This document shows, one piece after another, positions 16,086 to 25,197 of a DNA stretch of 64,000 nt (the stretch's first letter is position 1; every line of letters starts with the position of its first letter). Source of the DNA: Planctomycetales bacterium. GTDB taxonomy: Bacteria > Planctomycetota > Planctomycetia > Isosphaerales > Isosphaeraceae. Under the pieces are notes generated by a model. That model was given only the letters and a program-made list of their open reading frames with translations, was not told where the DNA came from and did not search any database. A program made the position numbers and the translations under genes. The DNA lies in assembly GCA_027459775.1 (NCBI GenBank), contig DAIDHE010000093.1, positions 1-64,000 on the forward strand, in the 5' to 3' direction.

Positions 16086-17504
16086 TCACGGGGCCTCGTA
16101 CCCGTCGCCGCCACGTTCCGCCGGCTCGATCGCCGGTCCCGACGCGGACGGTCCACGGCCCCCGCGCTCCCATGCCAGAAACGCCGCCGCGCCGAGCGCC
16201 AGGGTCGACAGCCCGTATGCCAGCACCCGCCATTCGGCCGAGAAAAAGATGAACAGCCAGCCGGCCAGTGCGACGACCGAGGCAAGCGGATACAGCGGCG
16301 CGCGGAACGGCAACCGCTCGGGGGTAAGCCCGCGCAACCGCCAGAGGGTCGCGATCTGCCCGACGAACTGGATCAGGATCCGCGTCGACAAGAGCGCGGC
16401 GATGACCGTTCCCAGGCTGAACAAGCAAGACGCCGCCGCGATCGCGCCGACCAAGAGCAGCGCCCGATGCGGAAACCCGCCCTCGCGATGGGTCGCGGCG
16501 AAGAAGCCGAAAAAGTCGCCAGCCCGGGCCGCGGCGTAGGGAATCCGGCTGTATCCCAAGAGCGCCGTGAACGTGGCCGCGACGGCCGTCCAGATGATCA
16601 TCACCGTCACCAGATTGGCCGCCCAGGGCCCGATCCGTCGCGCCATGAGGTCGCTGGCGATGTGATTCGACGCCGCGACATCCGGCCACGGCATCGCGCC
16701 TAAAATCCCGATATTCATGGCCAGGTACAGAACCGCGATCGCAACCACCGAGATCAAGATCGACCGCGGGATCGTCCGGTGGCCGCGATCGACTTCGTCG
16801 CCCAGGTAACAGACCTGGTAATAGCCCAGATAGTCGTAAAGCGCGATCGAAAGGGCCAGCCCCAGGCCGCGGGCGTGGCCGCCGTCCCACCGCCAGGCGT
16901 CGGGTGGATCAACAAAGGCCAGCGCGGGATCGAAATGCACGAGGGCCGTCACGGTCACCCAGCCGATCGTCGCCATCATCCCTACCCAGAGCACCACCAA
17001 GAGCCGGCCGATCCGCTCGATCCTCCGGTAGGCGAGCCAGGTCGCCAGCCCCACGATCGCGACCGCGACGAGCTGATCCCAGCCCACGATCCCCGAAATC
17101 GGCAGACCCAGCCCACTTGGCCGCCACGCTGGCGTCGCAAGGCCAGGCAGAAAAAAACCCAGATATTTGGCGACGCCGATTGCGCCCGTGGACGCCTCGA
17201 GCGGACCGCTGAACACAAATTGCCACACGAAGACAAACTTGAGCAGCCGGCCCAGTCGCGACTGGCCGTAGGCCGCCTGATAGAAATGGTACGTCCCGCC
17301 CGATCCCGGAAACGCGGCCGCCAGCTCGCTCCAGACCATGCCATCGCAAAGCGCGATCGCCGCGCCCAGCAGCCAGCCAACCATCGCCTGGGGCCCGCCC
17401 ATGGCGAGCACGATCGACGGGATGGTGATGAACGGGCCAATCCCCACCATCATCGACATGTTCAGGCTGACCGCCTGAAATAAGCTCAGGCGCCGCGCGG
17501 TCAT
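16086..17504 (-). CDS. APC-family amino acid permease
   Basis: A 472-aa inner-membrane protein with about 12 hydrophobic helices. The first helix, MMVGIGPFITIPSIVLAMGG, corresponds to the G-[S/I]-G-I substrate-binding helix of amino acid/polyamine/organocation permeases; SELAAAFPGSGGTYHFYQAAYG matches the APC motif E....P.SGG.Y.Y. The tail is cytoplasmic and Arg/Gly-rich. It should take up amino acids or polyamines with proton coupling; the specificity is not predictable. GGGGAG eight bases before ATG 17504 supports the start. It follows the BlaI gene's divergent side and has no operon partner. Confidence 0.88.
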   Translation of the reverse strand: MTARRLSLFQAVSLNMSMMVGIGPFITIPSIVLAMGGPQAMVGWLLGAAIALCDGMVWSELAAAFPGSGGTYHFYQAAYGQSRLGRLLKFVFVWQFVFSGPLEASTGAIGVAKYLGFFLPGLATPAWRPSGLGLPISGIVGWDQLVAVAIVGLATWLAYRRIERIGRLLVVLWVGMMATIGWVTVTALVHFDPALAFVDPPDAWRWDGGHARGLGLALSIALYDYLGYYQVCYLGDEVDRGHRTIPRSILISVVAIAVLYLAMNIGILGAMPWPDVAASNHIASDLMARRIGPWAANLVTVMIIWTAVAATFTALLGYSRIPYAAARAGDFFGFFAATHREGGFPHRALLLVGAIAAASCLFSLGTVIAALLSTRILIQFVGQIATLWRLRGLTPERLPFRAPLYPLASVVALAGWLFIFFSAEWRVLAYGLSTLALGAAAFLAWERGGRGPSASGPAIEPAERGGDGYEAP

Positions 17505-17618
17505 CGCTGGGGCTCCCCATGATCGCGCCCCAGACGATCCAGGACGGCTCTGGAGTTTACCCCAAGCCAGCCCGAAATTGAGCCCGATCAGGAGATTCGA
17601 GCAGCCGCGTGGGCCGGG

Positions 17619-18062
17619 CTATCTCCAGATCTGATCGCGCTCGTGCTCGGGAAGGTCGCGAAGCGGAGTGTCGAGGATGTGCTCGCGACCGTAAACAAGC
17701 TGGTTGAAAATCTCATAGGAAAGCGCCGTCTCGAAACGGATGCGAATCTTGAGACCGCCAAGAAACGCGCGGCGGGCGGCGACGACCCTTCCTTCGATCC
17801 ACTCGTCCTCGGCCATTCCGGCGGGGCGCAGCCAGATCGGTTGGTCGGCGCCCGGCGCCCGACGGCCTACCGTCCCGATCTGGCAACCGTTCATCGAGAG
17901 GTCGACCAGTTCGCAGGTCAGCGACACAAACGATTGGCCCTCCCACCAACCCACTCGGGCCCGCGGAATCTTGACGATGTAACGGCAGACTCGACGTCGT
18001 TCGCCGGCGGCGCGATAAGCGGTCACGATCTGGGATGCAAGTAGATTCCATGCGGCGTTCAT
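17619..18062 (-). CDS. PilZ-like domain protein
   Basis: A 147-aa soluble protein. An Arg-rich stretch (AGERRRVCRYIVKIPRARV) is followed by a beta-strand pattern and ELVDLSMNGCQIG, which fits the PilZ D/N-x-S-x-x-G motif; RxxxR plus this motif binds cyclic di-GMP in PilZ domains. The remainder (WIEGRVVAARR, GLKIRIRFE) continues the barrel. Binding of cyclic di-GMP is inference, because the first motif is only approximate. It stands between the permease and FabF-like genes on the same strand, with over 100 bases on either side. Confidence 0.6.
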   Translation of the reverse strand: MNAAWNLLASQIVTAYRAAGERRRVCRYIVKIPRARVGWWEGQSFVSLTCELVDLSMNGCQIGTVGRRAPGADQPIWLRPAGMAEDEWIEGRVVAARRAFLGGLKIRIRFETALSYEIFNQLVYGREHILDTPLRDLPEHERDQIWR

Positions 18063-18172
18063 GGGCGTGATCGATTCGTCGATGAGAAAAGCCGATTCCG
18101 TCCGGACGGCGGACCCAGGACTCGTTTGCAGGAACGCTAGGACGGCTGCGCCGCCTTGTCAAATCCCGGCAT

Positions 18173-19453
18173 TCAGATCCGGGTCATGACCAAGCAGGCG
18201 TTCTGGCCGCCAAAGCCGAAGCTGTTGGAGATCGCCGTTCGCAGGTATGTCTCGCGGCTCGTGTTGGGGACGTAGTCGAGGTCGCACTCGGGGTCGGGAG
18301 TGGCAAGATTGATCGTGGGCGGGATCACGCCGTCCTGGAGCGAGAGTGCGGTCGCGGCGGCCTCGACCGCCCCCGATGCGCCGATCAAGTGGCCGATCAT
18401 CGATTTCTGAGAACTCATCGGAATCGACCCCGCTCGGTAGCCGAAGACTCGCTTCACGGCGACCGTCTCCATCAGGTCGTTGAGCCGGGTGCTGGTGCCG
18501 TGAGCATTGATATAGTCGATTTGCGAAGCGTCGGTTTTGGCCTCGCGCAACGCCGCCGTCATCGCCAGCGCGGCCCCCTTGCCCTCAGGCTCGGGACGGG
18601 TGATCCCAAAAGCGTCAAACGACGATCCATAGCCAGTGACTTCCGCGTAGATCGGCGCGCCGCGGCGGCGGGCGCGCTGATAGTTTTCCAGCGTGAGCAC
18701 CGCAGCCCCCTCGCCAAGCACAAACCCATCACGCTCGGCGTCGAAGGGGCGCGACACCTCGGCCGGCGGGCGCACCGACGCACTGATCGCCTTCATGGCC
18801 TGATAGGCGACGAAAAGCTGCGGATCGAGCCGGCTGTCGCAACCCCCCGCCAGCATGACGTCGGCGTCGCCCCGCGCGATCAGCCGAAACGCCTCGCCCA
18901 CCGCCTGCGTCCCCGCGGCGCAGGCCGTCACGATCGTGTTGTTCGGCCCCATCGCCCGGTGCAAAATCGAAATGTGCGCCGCCGCCATGTTCGGCAGATG
19001 CTGGAGCAGCCAGAGCGGGAAGATCGACTCCGCCCGCTCGATCGCGAACCGGCCGAAATCAAACTCCCCGTCCGTGCCCACGCTCCGCAGAATCGGGCCG
19101 ACCAGTTCACCCACATCCACCGGAGTGATCCCGGCCCCCATGCAGACGCCAAACCGCGACGGATCAAGACGGTTCGTGACGATTCCCGCATCCTCAACCG
19201 CCAAGGCCGCGGCGCCCACCGCGAATCGCACCGCTCGGCTCATGAGCTTGAGGTTCTTCTTGTGCTCGCCAAGGTACGGCAGCACGTCGAAATTCTTCAC
19301 CTCGCCCGCGATCTTGATTCCCAACCCCGAGGTATCAAAGCTCTCGATGTAGCCCACCCCCGAGCGGCCCTCGAAGATCGCCTCGCGAAAGGCGCGACGA
19401 CCAATCCCATTGGGCGCGACCACCCCTACTCCTGTAACGACCACGCGGCGCAT
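18173..19453 (-). CDS. Beta-ketoacyl-ACP synthase (FabF-like)
   Basis: A 426-aa thiolase-fold condensing enzyme. The catalytic triad is visible: Cys178 in VTACAAGTQ, His in NAHGTSTRLND and the second His in KSMIGHLIGASG. The N-terminus MRRVVVTGVGVVAPNG is typical of KAS II. Such enzymes elongate acyl-ACP with malonyl-ACP; the TACAAG nucleophile loop (TACAT or TACSS in canonical FabF) suggests it may belong to a specialised lipid or polyketide-like branch common in planctomycetes. No acyl carrier protein or ketoreductase gene is adjacent, so its pathway is open. The start ATG 19453 has GGGGGAAG just upstream; the longer frame lacks homology. Confidence 0.88.
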   Translation of the reverse strand: MRRVVVTGVGVVAPNGIGRRAFREAIFEGRSGVGYIESFDTSGLGIKIAGEVKNFDVLPYLGEHKKNLKLMSRAVRFAVGAAALAVEDAGIVTNRLDPSRFGVCMGAGITPVDVGELVGPILRSVGTDGEFDFGRFAIERAESIFPLWLLQHLPNMAAAHISILHRAMGPNNTIVTACAAGTQAVGEAFRLIARGDADVMLAGGCDSRLDPQLFVAYQAMKAISASVRPPAEVSRPFDAERDGFVLGEGAAVLTLENYQRARRRGAPIYAEVTGYGSSFDAFGITRPEPEGKGAALAMTAALREAKTDASQIDYINAHGTSTRLNDLMETVAVKRVFGYRAGSIPMSSQKSMIGHLIGASGAVEAAATALSLQDGVIPPTINLATPDPECDLDYVPNTSRETYLRTAISNSFGFGGQNACLVMTRI

Positions 19454-19973
19454 CGCTTCCCCCCACGCTCTCTCACGTTGCCAAAACACTTGTTGTGCGG
19501 GGCATCCAGGTTTCCTTGAACCGCCTCCCTCCCTGTTCAACCATCCAGATCCATCACCACCGGCGCGATCTCACCAGTTCCTCAACCATGGAATCGATCC
19601 ATATCGCGCCAATCATTTATTTTACCCACCTTGCTCTGTTTCTTCTATGAAAGATCAATCCAGCGTTGAACTGTGTGGTGACGAATTGACCCGCCAAGGC
19701 CCTTCCCCGACAATGAGGCGGCCGAAATCTTGATGGAAGGCCATTCGCCCGTTCAAGTTTACCCTGCTGACTGATCTTACCATACGCCCCTCTCAAGAGC
19801 AAACGAGGGTCGGACGATTAGGCTGTCTAGACAAACACCACAATACAGGCTGTTTGGCCAATTGATGGGTGTCAGGGTCAAAATCCTGGGAGTGATGTTC
19901 GGGTTTAGTGGGATGATTTCGCGAGGGTGTCGGCCCGAGAAGGGGTTGGAACTCGCCGGGGGGGAGAGCGAAA
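19454..19973. other. Intergenic region between divergent FabF-like and aminotransferase genes
   Basis: About 520 bases with no convincing gene; two short open frames here show no conserved features. It must hold the promoters of both flanking genes. The stretch around 19600-19880 is visibly more A/T-rich than the coding DNA around it. A GGGGGAGAG ribosome site sits just before the aminotransferase ATG. No tRNA, riboswitch or strong hairpin was recognised. Confidence 0.5.
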
Positions 19974-21170
19974 ATGGGACTGGGATTGGCGGCACGTTCG
20001 ACCTTGATTGCTCCATCGGCCACGCTGGCGATGGGGGCCGAGGCGCGGAGACTCAAGGCCAAGGGGATCGAGGTTCTCGATTTCGCGCTCGGCGAGCCTG
20101 ACTTCGACACGCCGGCCAACGTGCAGGAGGCCGCTTTCAAGGCCATCCGGGGGGGCCAGACGCATTACACGCCGCCAGCCGGGATTGCCGAGCTGCGTGA
20201 CGCCGTCGCGATGCTCTACACCCGGCAGCACGGCCTGCCGACCGAATCCAGCCAGGTCGTGATCTCGAACGGGGCCAAGCACTCGATCCACAACGCACTC
20301 ATGGCGGTCTGCGGCCCGGGCGACGAGGTGATCATCCCCGCCCCTTACTGGGTGAGCTACTCGGACCTCGTCAAGCTGACCGGGGCGACGCCGATTGTGA
20401 TCCCGACCACCGAGGCCGAAGGGTTCAAGCTCAGCCCCGAGCGCTTCCTGGCCGCGGTCAACCCGCGCTCCAAGCTGCTCATGATCAACAGCCCCTCAAA
20501 CCCGACCGGGGTCGTCTATAGCCGCGACGAGATCATCGCGCTCGCCGACGCCGTCCTCACGACCAACGTCGGCGTCCTCTCGGACGAGATCTACGAACAG
20601 CTCACGTATGGATCGGTGCAACCTACCTGCTTTGCCGCCCTACGCCCTGAGCTGGCCGATCGAACGATCACAATCTCGGGCGTCAGCAAGACTTATGCCA
20701 TGACCGGCTGGCGCATCGGCTGGGCGGTCGGGCCGGTTCCGGTGGCCAAGTTCATGGGCGATCTCCAGAGCCAGGAGACGTCCAACCCCTGCTCGGTCAG
20801 CCAATGGGCGGCCCTCGAGGCGATCACCGGGCCCCAGGATTCCGTCGCATTCATGAAGGCCGAGTTCACCAAACGCAGGCGGTTCGTACTCGACAAGATC
20901 GAAAAACTGCCCGGGATCGAGTGCCTGGCGCCCGGAGGGGCCTTTTACGCCTTCATGAACGTCCGCTCAACCTTCGGGTCGACCCTTTCCGGACGCACCA
21001 TCAACAACTCCACCGACTTTTGCCTCGCCGCCCTGGCGGAGGCCAACGTCGCCCTCGTCATGGGCTCGGCATTCGGGGCCGAAGGTTATGCCAGGATGTC
21101 GTTTGCGACCAACATGCAGACCCTCGAGAAGGGCTTCGCCGCACTTGAGAGATTCTTGAGTTCCACCTGA
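19974..21170 (+). CDS. Class I PLP aminotransferase (aspartate aminotransferase type)
   Basis: A 398-aa fold-type I aminotransferase of normal length. Visible landmarks are GEPDFDTP, YTPPAGIAELRDAVA, the Asn in NSPSNPTG, DEIYEQLTY with the PLP-pyridine Asp, and SGVSKTYAMTGWRIGW, which contains the Schiff-base lysine and a substrate-binding Arg. This matches the aspartate/prephenate aminotransferase I-gamma group, which uses aspartate or glutamate and 2-oxo acids in the cytoplasm. The ATG is preceded by GGGGGAGAG at good distance. It is monocistronic as far as visible: divergent from fabF and 195 bases before the next gene. Confidence 0.9.
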   Translation: MGLGLAARSTLIAPSATLAMGAEARRLKAKGIEVLDFALGEPDFDTPANVQEAAFKAIRGGQTHYTPPAGIAELRDAVAMLYTRQHGLPTESSQVVISNGAKHSIHNALMAVCGPGDEVIIPAPYWVSYSDLVKLTGATPIVIPTTEAEGFKLSPERFLAAVNPRSKLLMINSPSNPTGVVYSRDEIIALADAVLTTNVGVLSDEIYEQLTYGSVQPTCFAALRPELADRTITISGVSKTYAMTGWRIGWAVGPVPVAKFMGDLQSQETSNPCSVSQWAALEAITGPQDSVAFMKAEFTKRRRFVLDKIEKLPGIECLAPGGAFYAFMNVRSTFGSTLSGRTINNSTDFCLAALAEANVALVMGSAFGAEGYARMSFATNMQTLEKGFAALERFLSST

Positions 21171-21365
21171 CCGTCGGTCGATGTAAAGCCAGGCGGCCAG
21201 AGCAATGCTCGAGACAATCCAGATCGGCTGCCAAGATCGCGCTTGTGGTCTGGGCCGACTTGGTTTACGGTACGCGGCCCATCCCAGAATCACCGCATCG
21301 CTTTCGTCCGTCCGCCATAATTGCCTTGCCGGTTTTGGGTTCGAGCCATGATTGGGGAGTGGGCC

Positions 21366-22469
21366 ATGAACGGCCGTCGGCTACTCATGATGACGGCGCT
21401 GGCCTTCATGGGCTCGAGCGGCTGTGCGGCCTTTGGTTTGCGATCCCCCACCCCCGCCAAGCCCACTCTGGCCCGAAAGTCCTTGGAAGTCGAGAACTTC
21501 GTCGCCAGCTACAACGAAAACGCCGAGCGGATCAAGAGCCTTCAGGCACGCCCCTCGATCGGCGTGTCGGGTCAGGGCGTCCGGGGGCGGGTCGACGGCC
21601 ATCTGGCACTCGAGCGGCCGCGAAACTTCAAGCTCGTCTTGAGCCACGTGAACTCGAACGTCGCCGATATCGGTTCGAACGACCAGGAGTTCTGGTTCTG
21701 GGTGCAGAACAAGCAAGACAAGTCGATCTACTGGTGCGACCATGCGGATCGAGAGAAGAGCGCCCTCGCCCAGAGCTTCAAGCCCGACTGGATCGTCGAG
21801 GTCATGGGGCTCAGGCCGATCTCGTCCGCCGAGGCGATGGGTCTGACCACCAAGCCAGGGCCCGAGCCCGGCACGACGACCATCGCCTTCCCCGGCCGAA
21901 ACGCCGACGGCCTCGCCCCACGCGAAATGGTCGTCTGGAACCAGAACCGGCGAATCAAGGAGTATCGACTCTATTCCGCCGACCACAAGACGGTGATCGC
22001 CCACGCCGAGATCAAAGGTTACAAGACCTACACGCTCGATTCGGACGCGGGGAGCTTGGCCGACGTCTGCCACCTGCCCGAGAACGTTCGACTCGAGTGG
22101 AAGCCGGAACAGCTCGCGCTCGACGTGGCTCTCAAGGAAGTGAAGATCAATCAGCTCGACCCGGATCGATCGGCGGCTCGATTCGTTGAGCCCAAGCTCC
22201 CCGGCTATGCGCGGGTGAATCTGGCGGAGCTGGCTCGCGGACGGGGGTCCGAATCAGGAACGACCGTTCGCCGCACTCTCCCGTCCCCGCCGCATGACGA
22301 CGGCGTGAGGTTGGGTGCGCCGACTCCAATCGACGATGCCACGTCGATGAATGGACCTGCTCGGGCTCGATTCGATGAGGTGATCGGCGCTCCCATGCCG
22401 AACGCTCCCGGCGGCGAGCTCGCGCAGGGCCTGCGGGCGGGAACGTTGGGCCTTGGGGTCGACCGCTGA
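21366..22469 (+). CDS. Lipoprotein with LolA-like fold, function unknown
   Basis: A 367-aa protein with a lipoprotein signal: basic start, hydrophobic core and a lipobox ending in FMGSSGC. The mature part begins with NFVASYNENAERIKSLQARP and beta-rich segments (GRVDGHLALERPRNFKLVL, EFWFWVQN), resembling proteins with a LolA/LppX-type half-barrel. The C-terminal ~80 residues are low-complexity and Pro/Gly-rich. It is predicted to be anchored in the outer or cytoplasmic membrane facing the periplasm. The start ATG 21366 directly opens the signal peptide. The sigma-factor gene downstream is convergent, so no operon partner is evident. Confidence 0.7.
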   Translation: MNGRRLLMMTALAFMGSSGCAAFGLRSPTPAKPTLARKSLEVENFVASYNENAERIKSLQARPSIGVSGQGVRGRVDGHLALERPRNFKLVLSHVNSNVADIGSNDQEFWFWVQNKQDKSIYWCDHADREKSALAQSFKPDWIVEVMGLRPISSAEAMGLTTKPGPEPGTTTIAFPGRNADGLAPREMVVWNQNRRIKEYRLYSADHKTVIAHAEIKGYKTYTLDSDAGSLADVCHLPENVRLEWKPEQLALDVALKEVKINQLDPDRSAARFVEPKLPGYARVNLAELARGRGSESGTTVRRTLPSPPHDDGVRLGAPTPIDDATSMNGPARARFDEVIGAPMPNAPGGELAQGLRAGTLGLGVDR

Positions 22470-22500
22470 CCCGTTCACCGCGGACCGCCGGCGCGACGTC

Positions 22501-23082
22501 TCAGCCCGCGCTGCGCTGTTCGGCCGCTTCCCGCAAGCGCTTCCGCGCCTTGGCCAAGATCGGGCCGACAGAGTTCTCGGGGATGCCCATCCGCTTGCCG
22601 ATCTGGCGATAGTTCAAAAACTTGAGGTGATACATCCGGACGATTTCGGCCTCGCGCTCGGGTAGATCCTCGAGCATCCGCTCGACCTCGTCGGCCGACA
22701 GGACCGACTCGACCTCGCCCGACGCACCCTCCTCGACAATCGCGCGGTGAGCGCTCGTGTGGCCAAGCTCTTCCTCGCGATGCCGCTTCACGAGCTGCTT
22801 GATGCAAGTCCGCCGGGCGACGACCGTAAGGTACGTCGGCAGTGAGCTTTGGCCCTTGAAACGCCGGAGCACCGCGTAATTGTCGTCGACGATCTTGAGG
22901 AACACCTCGGCCGCGACGTCTTCCATGTCCTCGGACGACAGCGTGCGGCTTCGCGCGTAAGCCGCATGGCCGATCACGTGATAGATCAAACCCACGTACC
23001 GGTCGACGAAGTCGTTCCACGCGCCCGGTTCTTTGTTCAGGCAACGATCGATGAGTTTGCGATCGATATCCGCCAAGGGCAT
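22501..23082 (-). CDS. ECF-like RNA polymerase sigma factor
   Basis: A 193-aa sigma-70-family protein. Region 2 is seen in DFVDRYVGLIYHVIGHAA and SSEDMEDVAAEVFLKIV with SSLPTYLTVVARRTCIK; region 4 is seen in EDLPEREAEIVRMYHLKFLN followed by the helix-turn-helix RQIGKRMGIPENSVGPILAK. It should direct RNA polymerase to a small regulon, but no anti-sigma gene is adjacent. The start is very secure: ATG 23082 has a perfect AAAGGAGG Shine-Dalgarno seven bases upstream, unusual in this window and suggestive of efficient translation. Confidence 0.9.
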   Translation of the reverse strand: MPLADIDRKLIDRCLNKEPGAWNDFVDRYVGLIYHVIGHAAYARSRTLSSEDMEDVAAEVFLKIVDDNYAVLRRFKGQSSLPTYLTVVARRTCIKQLVKRHREEELGHTSAHRAIVEEGASGEVESVLSADEVERMLEDLPEREAEIVRMYHLKFLNYRQIGKRMGIPENSVGPILAKARKRLREAAEQRSAG

Positions 23083-23412
23083 GATCTTGCCTCCTTTCAC
23101 GTAAAGAAGGCTCAATGACGATGAGGCCGAGTGTTCAGGTCGACGTCTTCCTAAATCCACCCAATTTTAACATAGGAATGGACCATGGCAACGTTTCGAC
23201 CCAGGTGATCGCGAAAGATGGGAAATCCCCGGTGGCAGCCGAGGGTCGCGAACGCCGGGTCTGGTCGATCGCGTCCGGCTCACTGTCTTTCGCGCGAGTT
23301 CCACTGTATATTCTAGGCGTCAAGAAGGGGCTCGTGACGCCCGTCCGAGGGACATTGACGTTCCCTGTCTCTTGATCCTCTAACCGCGTGGTTTGTGCGA
23401 GGAGATCGGGAA
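23083..23412. other. Intergenic region between divergent sigma-factor and receiver genes
   Basis: About 330 bases without a convincing gene. It contains the perfect AAAGGAGG ribosome site of the sigma gene at one end and a GAGGAG site for the receiver gene at the other, and must hold both promoters. Short A/T-rich patches occur near 23155-23175 and 23300. No RNA gene was recognised. Confidence 0.4.
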
Positions 23413-23889
23413 TTGGAAGAGTCGACCGCCCCGCCCAAGATCGTCATCGCCGACGACAACCACCAGAACGTGGAGTTGCTCGAAGCCTATCTGGGGGATT
23501 TCGATTGCGAGATCCAGACGGCCCACGACGGCGAAGAGACGCTCCGTGTGGTGGAGGAGTTCGGCCCGGACTTGCTCTTGCTCGACGTGATGATGCCCCG
23601 CTTGTCGGGATTCGAGGTCTGCAAGAAACTCCGCGCCGGCGAGGCAACCAAGGATCTCTTGATCCTGATGGTGACCGCGCTCAACGAGGCGGCCGACTTC
23701 GAGCGCGGGGTCCAGGCGGGGGCCGACGATTTTCTCACCAAGCCGGTCAACAAGATCGAGCTGCTCTGTCGCATCCGGGGGCTCTTGAGGGTGCGGCACT
23801 TGAAAACCCAGCTCGACCGGACCCTCGCGTATCTCGCCGAGTTCGAGGCGGCCAGCCGGGCGACAACCCGGGAACCGAGGCCCTCGTGA
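23413..23889 (+). CDS. Stand-alone response-regulator receiver protein
   Basis: A 158-aa CheY-like receiver domain with a short C-terminal tail. The acidic pair is in VIADDN, the phosphoacceptor Asp in LLLLDVMMP, the conserved Thr in VTALNE and the Lys in TKPVNK. After residue ~125 a helical, charged tail follows but no DNA-binding output domain. It therefore works as a phosphorelay or protein-interaction module. No histidine kinase is nearby. A TTG at 23413 is preferred as start because GAGGAG lies eight bases upstream; the GTG at 23395 has none. The methyltransferase gene starts 49 bases downstream on the same strand. Confidence 0.85.
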   Translation: MEESTAPPKIVIADDNHQNVELLEAYLGDFDCEIQTAHDGEETLRVVEEFGPDLLLLDVMMPRLSGFEVCKKLRAGEATKDLLILMVTALNEAADFERGVQAGADDFLTKPVNKIELLCRIRGLLRVRHLKTQLDRTLAYLAEFEAASRATTREPRPS

Positions 23890-23938
23890 GCCCAAACCAC
23901 GCGGGACGGCGAAACCTCTGTTTGCCGGCGCAGGCGCG

Positions 23939-25135
23939 ATGACGCCCATTCCAAGAGTGCTTGTGCGCCCGCGCCGCGCTCGACCTTTTTTCGCGCGGCA
24001 TCCGTGGGTTTTCGAGCCCTCGATCGCACGCGTCGAGGGCGATCCGCAGCCCGGAGACGAGGTCGTGCTCGCGACCCGCGAGGGCCAGTTCATTGCGCGC
24101 GGGCTTTACAACCCCGCCAGCACGATCCGCGTCCGGCTCTACCGCTGGGACGATGAACCTCTGGACGAGGCGTTCTGGGTGGGCCGAATCGCGGCGGCCG
24201 AACGATTGCGAACGAGCCTCCTCGGCCTGGCCGCTCCCGGGGCGGCCTACCGCCTGGTCGCGAGCGAAAGCGACGGCGTCTCGGGCCTCACCGTCGACCG
24301 CTACGACCACCACCTGGTCGTGCGCTTCTCGAGCCTCGCGCTCTTCCATCGGCGCGACCTGCTGCTCGCGCAACTGGCCCGGATCAAGGGCGTCCAGGGC
24401 TTGCTCGCGCGCGCCGAGAAGGGAGTCGCCGAGCGCGAGGGCCTAACCGACCTCCCGGAGACCATCCTGGGCGCGCCCCCCGCGGGCCCAGTCCTGATCG
24501 AGGAAAACCAGCTCGCGTACCGGGTCGACCTCCAGGGTGGTCAAAAGACGGGATTCTATCTCGACCACCGCGACAACCGACTGGCGACGGCGCGATATTG
24601 CCGGGACCGCCGCGTGCTCGACCTTTTTTGCTACACCGGCGCGTTCTCGTTGTCCGCGCTTTTTCACGGAGCCGCCGCATCGACCCTGGGAATCGACGGC
24701 TCGGCGTCGGCGATCGAGCGAGCCCGCGAGAACGCCGCCTTGAACGGCCTCGACCGCGCTCGGTTCGAGACTGGCGACGCCCTCGAGTCGATCGCCCGAC
24801 TGCGCGATCAAGGCGAGCGCTTCGGGGTGGTGATTTGCGACCCGCCCAAATTCGCGCGTAGGGCCAAGGACGTCGAATCCGCGCTCAAGGGCTACGCTCG
24901 GCTCTATCGCGCGGCCATCGAGATCCTCGAACCCGACGGCGTCCTGGTCGCCTGCTCGTGCTCGGGTCTGGTCGACCGCGTGATGTTTTCCGACGTGCTC
25001 GCTAGCGCCGCCGAGCTCGCCGGGCGACCGTTGCAGATCCTCGAACAGCGCGGCCAGGCACCCGACCATCCCGTCGCCGCAAGCTGCCTCGAAACCGACT
25101 ATCTCAAATGCCTCATCTGCCGCGTCGAAGGGTAA
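23939..25135 (+). CDS. Class I rRNA methyltransferase, RlmI-like
   Basis: A 398-aa protein with an N-terminal PUA-like domain (RRARPFFARHPWVFEPSI, GDEVVLATREGQFIARGLYN) followed by a Rossmann methyltransferase: QKTGFYLDHRDNR, VLDLFCYTGAFSLSA as SAM-binding motif I, and VICDPPKFAR as the catalytic motif IV. This order and the motifs match RlmI, which makes 5-methylcytidine 1962 in 23S rRNA; the family also includes related cytosine methyltransferases, so the exact target is inference. It is cytoplasmic. ATG 23939 is the natural start. It may be cotranscribed with the receiver gene. Confidence 0.88.
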   Translation: MTPIPRVLVRPRRARPFFARHPWVFEPSIARVEGDPQPGDEVVLATREGQFIARGLYNPASTIRVRLYRWDDEPLDEAFWVGRIAAAERLRTSLLGLAAPGAAYRLVASESDGVSGLTVDRYDHHLVVRFSSLALFHRRDLLLAQLARIKGVQGLLARAEKGVAEREGLTDLPETILGAPPAGPVLIEENQLAYRVDLQGGQKTGFYLDHRDNRLATARYCRDRRVLDLFCYTGAFSLSALFHGAAASTLGIDGSASAIERARENAALNGLDRARFETGDALESIARLRDQGERFGVVICDPPKFARRAKDVESALKGYARLYRAAIEILEPDGVLVACSCSGLVDRVMFSDVLASAAELAGRPLQILEQRGQAPDHPVAASCLETDYLKCLICRVEG

Positions 25136-25197
25136 GCAACCGATCTGGGGCGACCGACGGGCATCAGCTTAGTCACACCGGTAGTGTTTCGGCCAGG

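Noticed and set aside
21171-21365. T-loop-like sequence GGTTCGAGCC before the lipoprotein gene
   Set aside because: No matching acceptor, D or anticodon arms, so it is not a tRNA.
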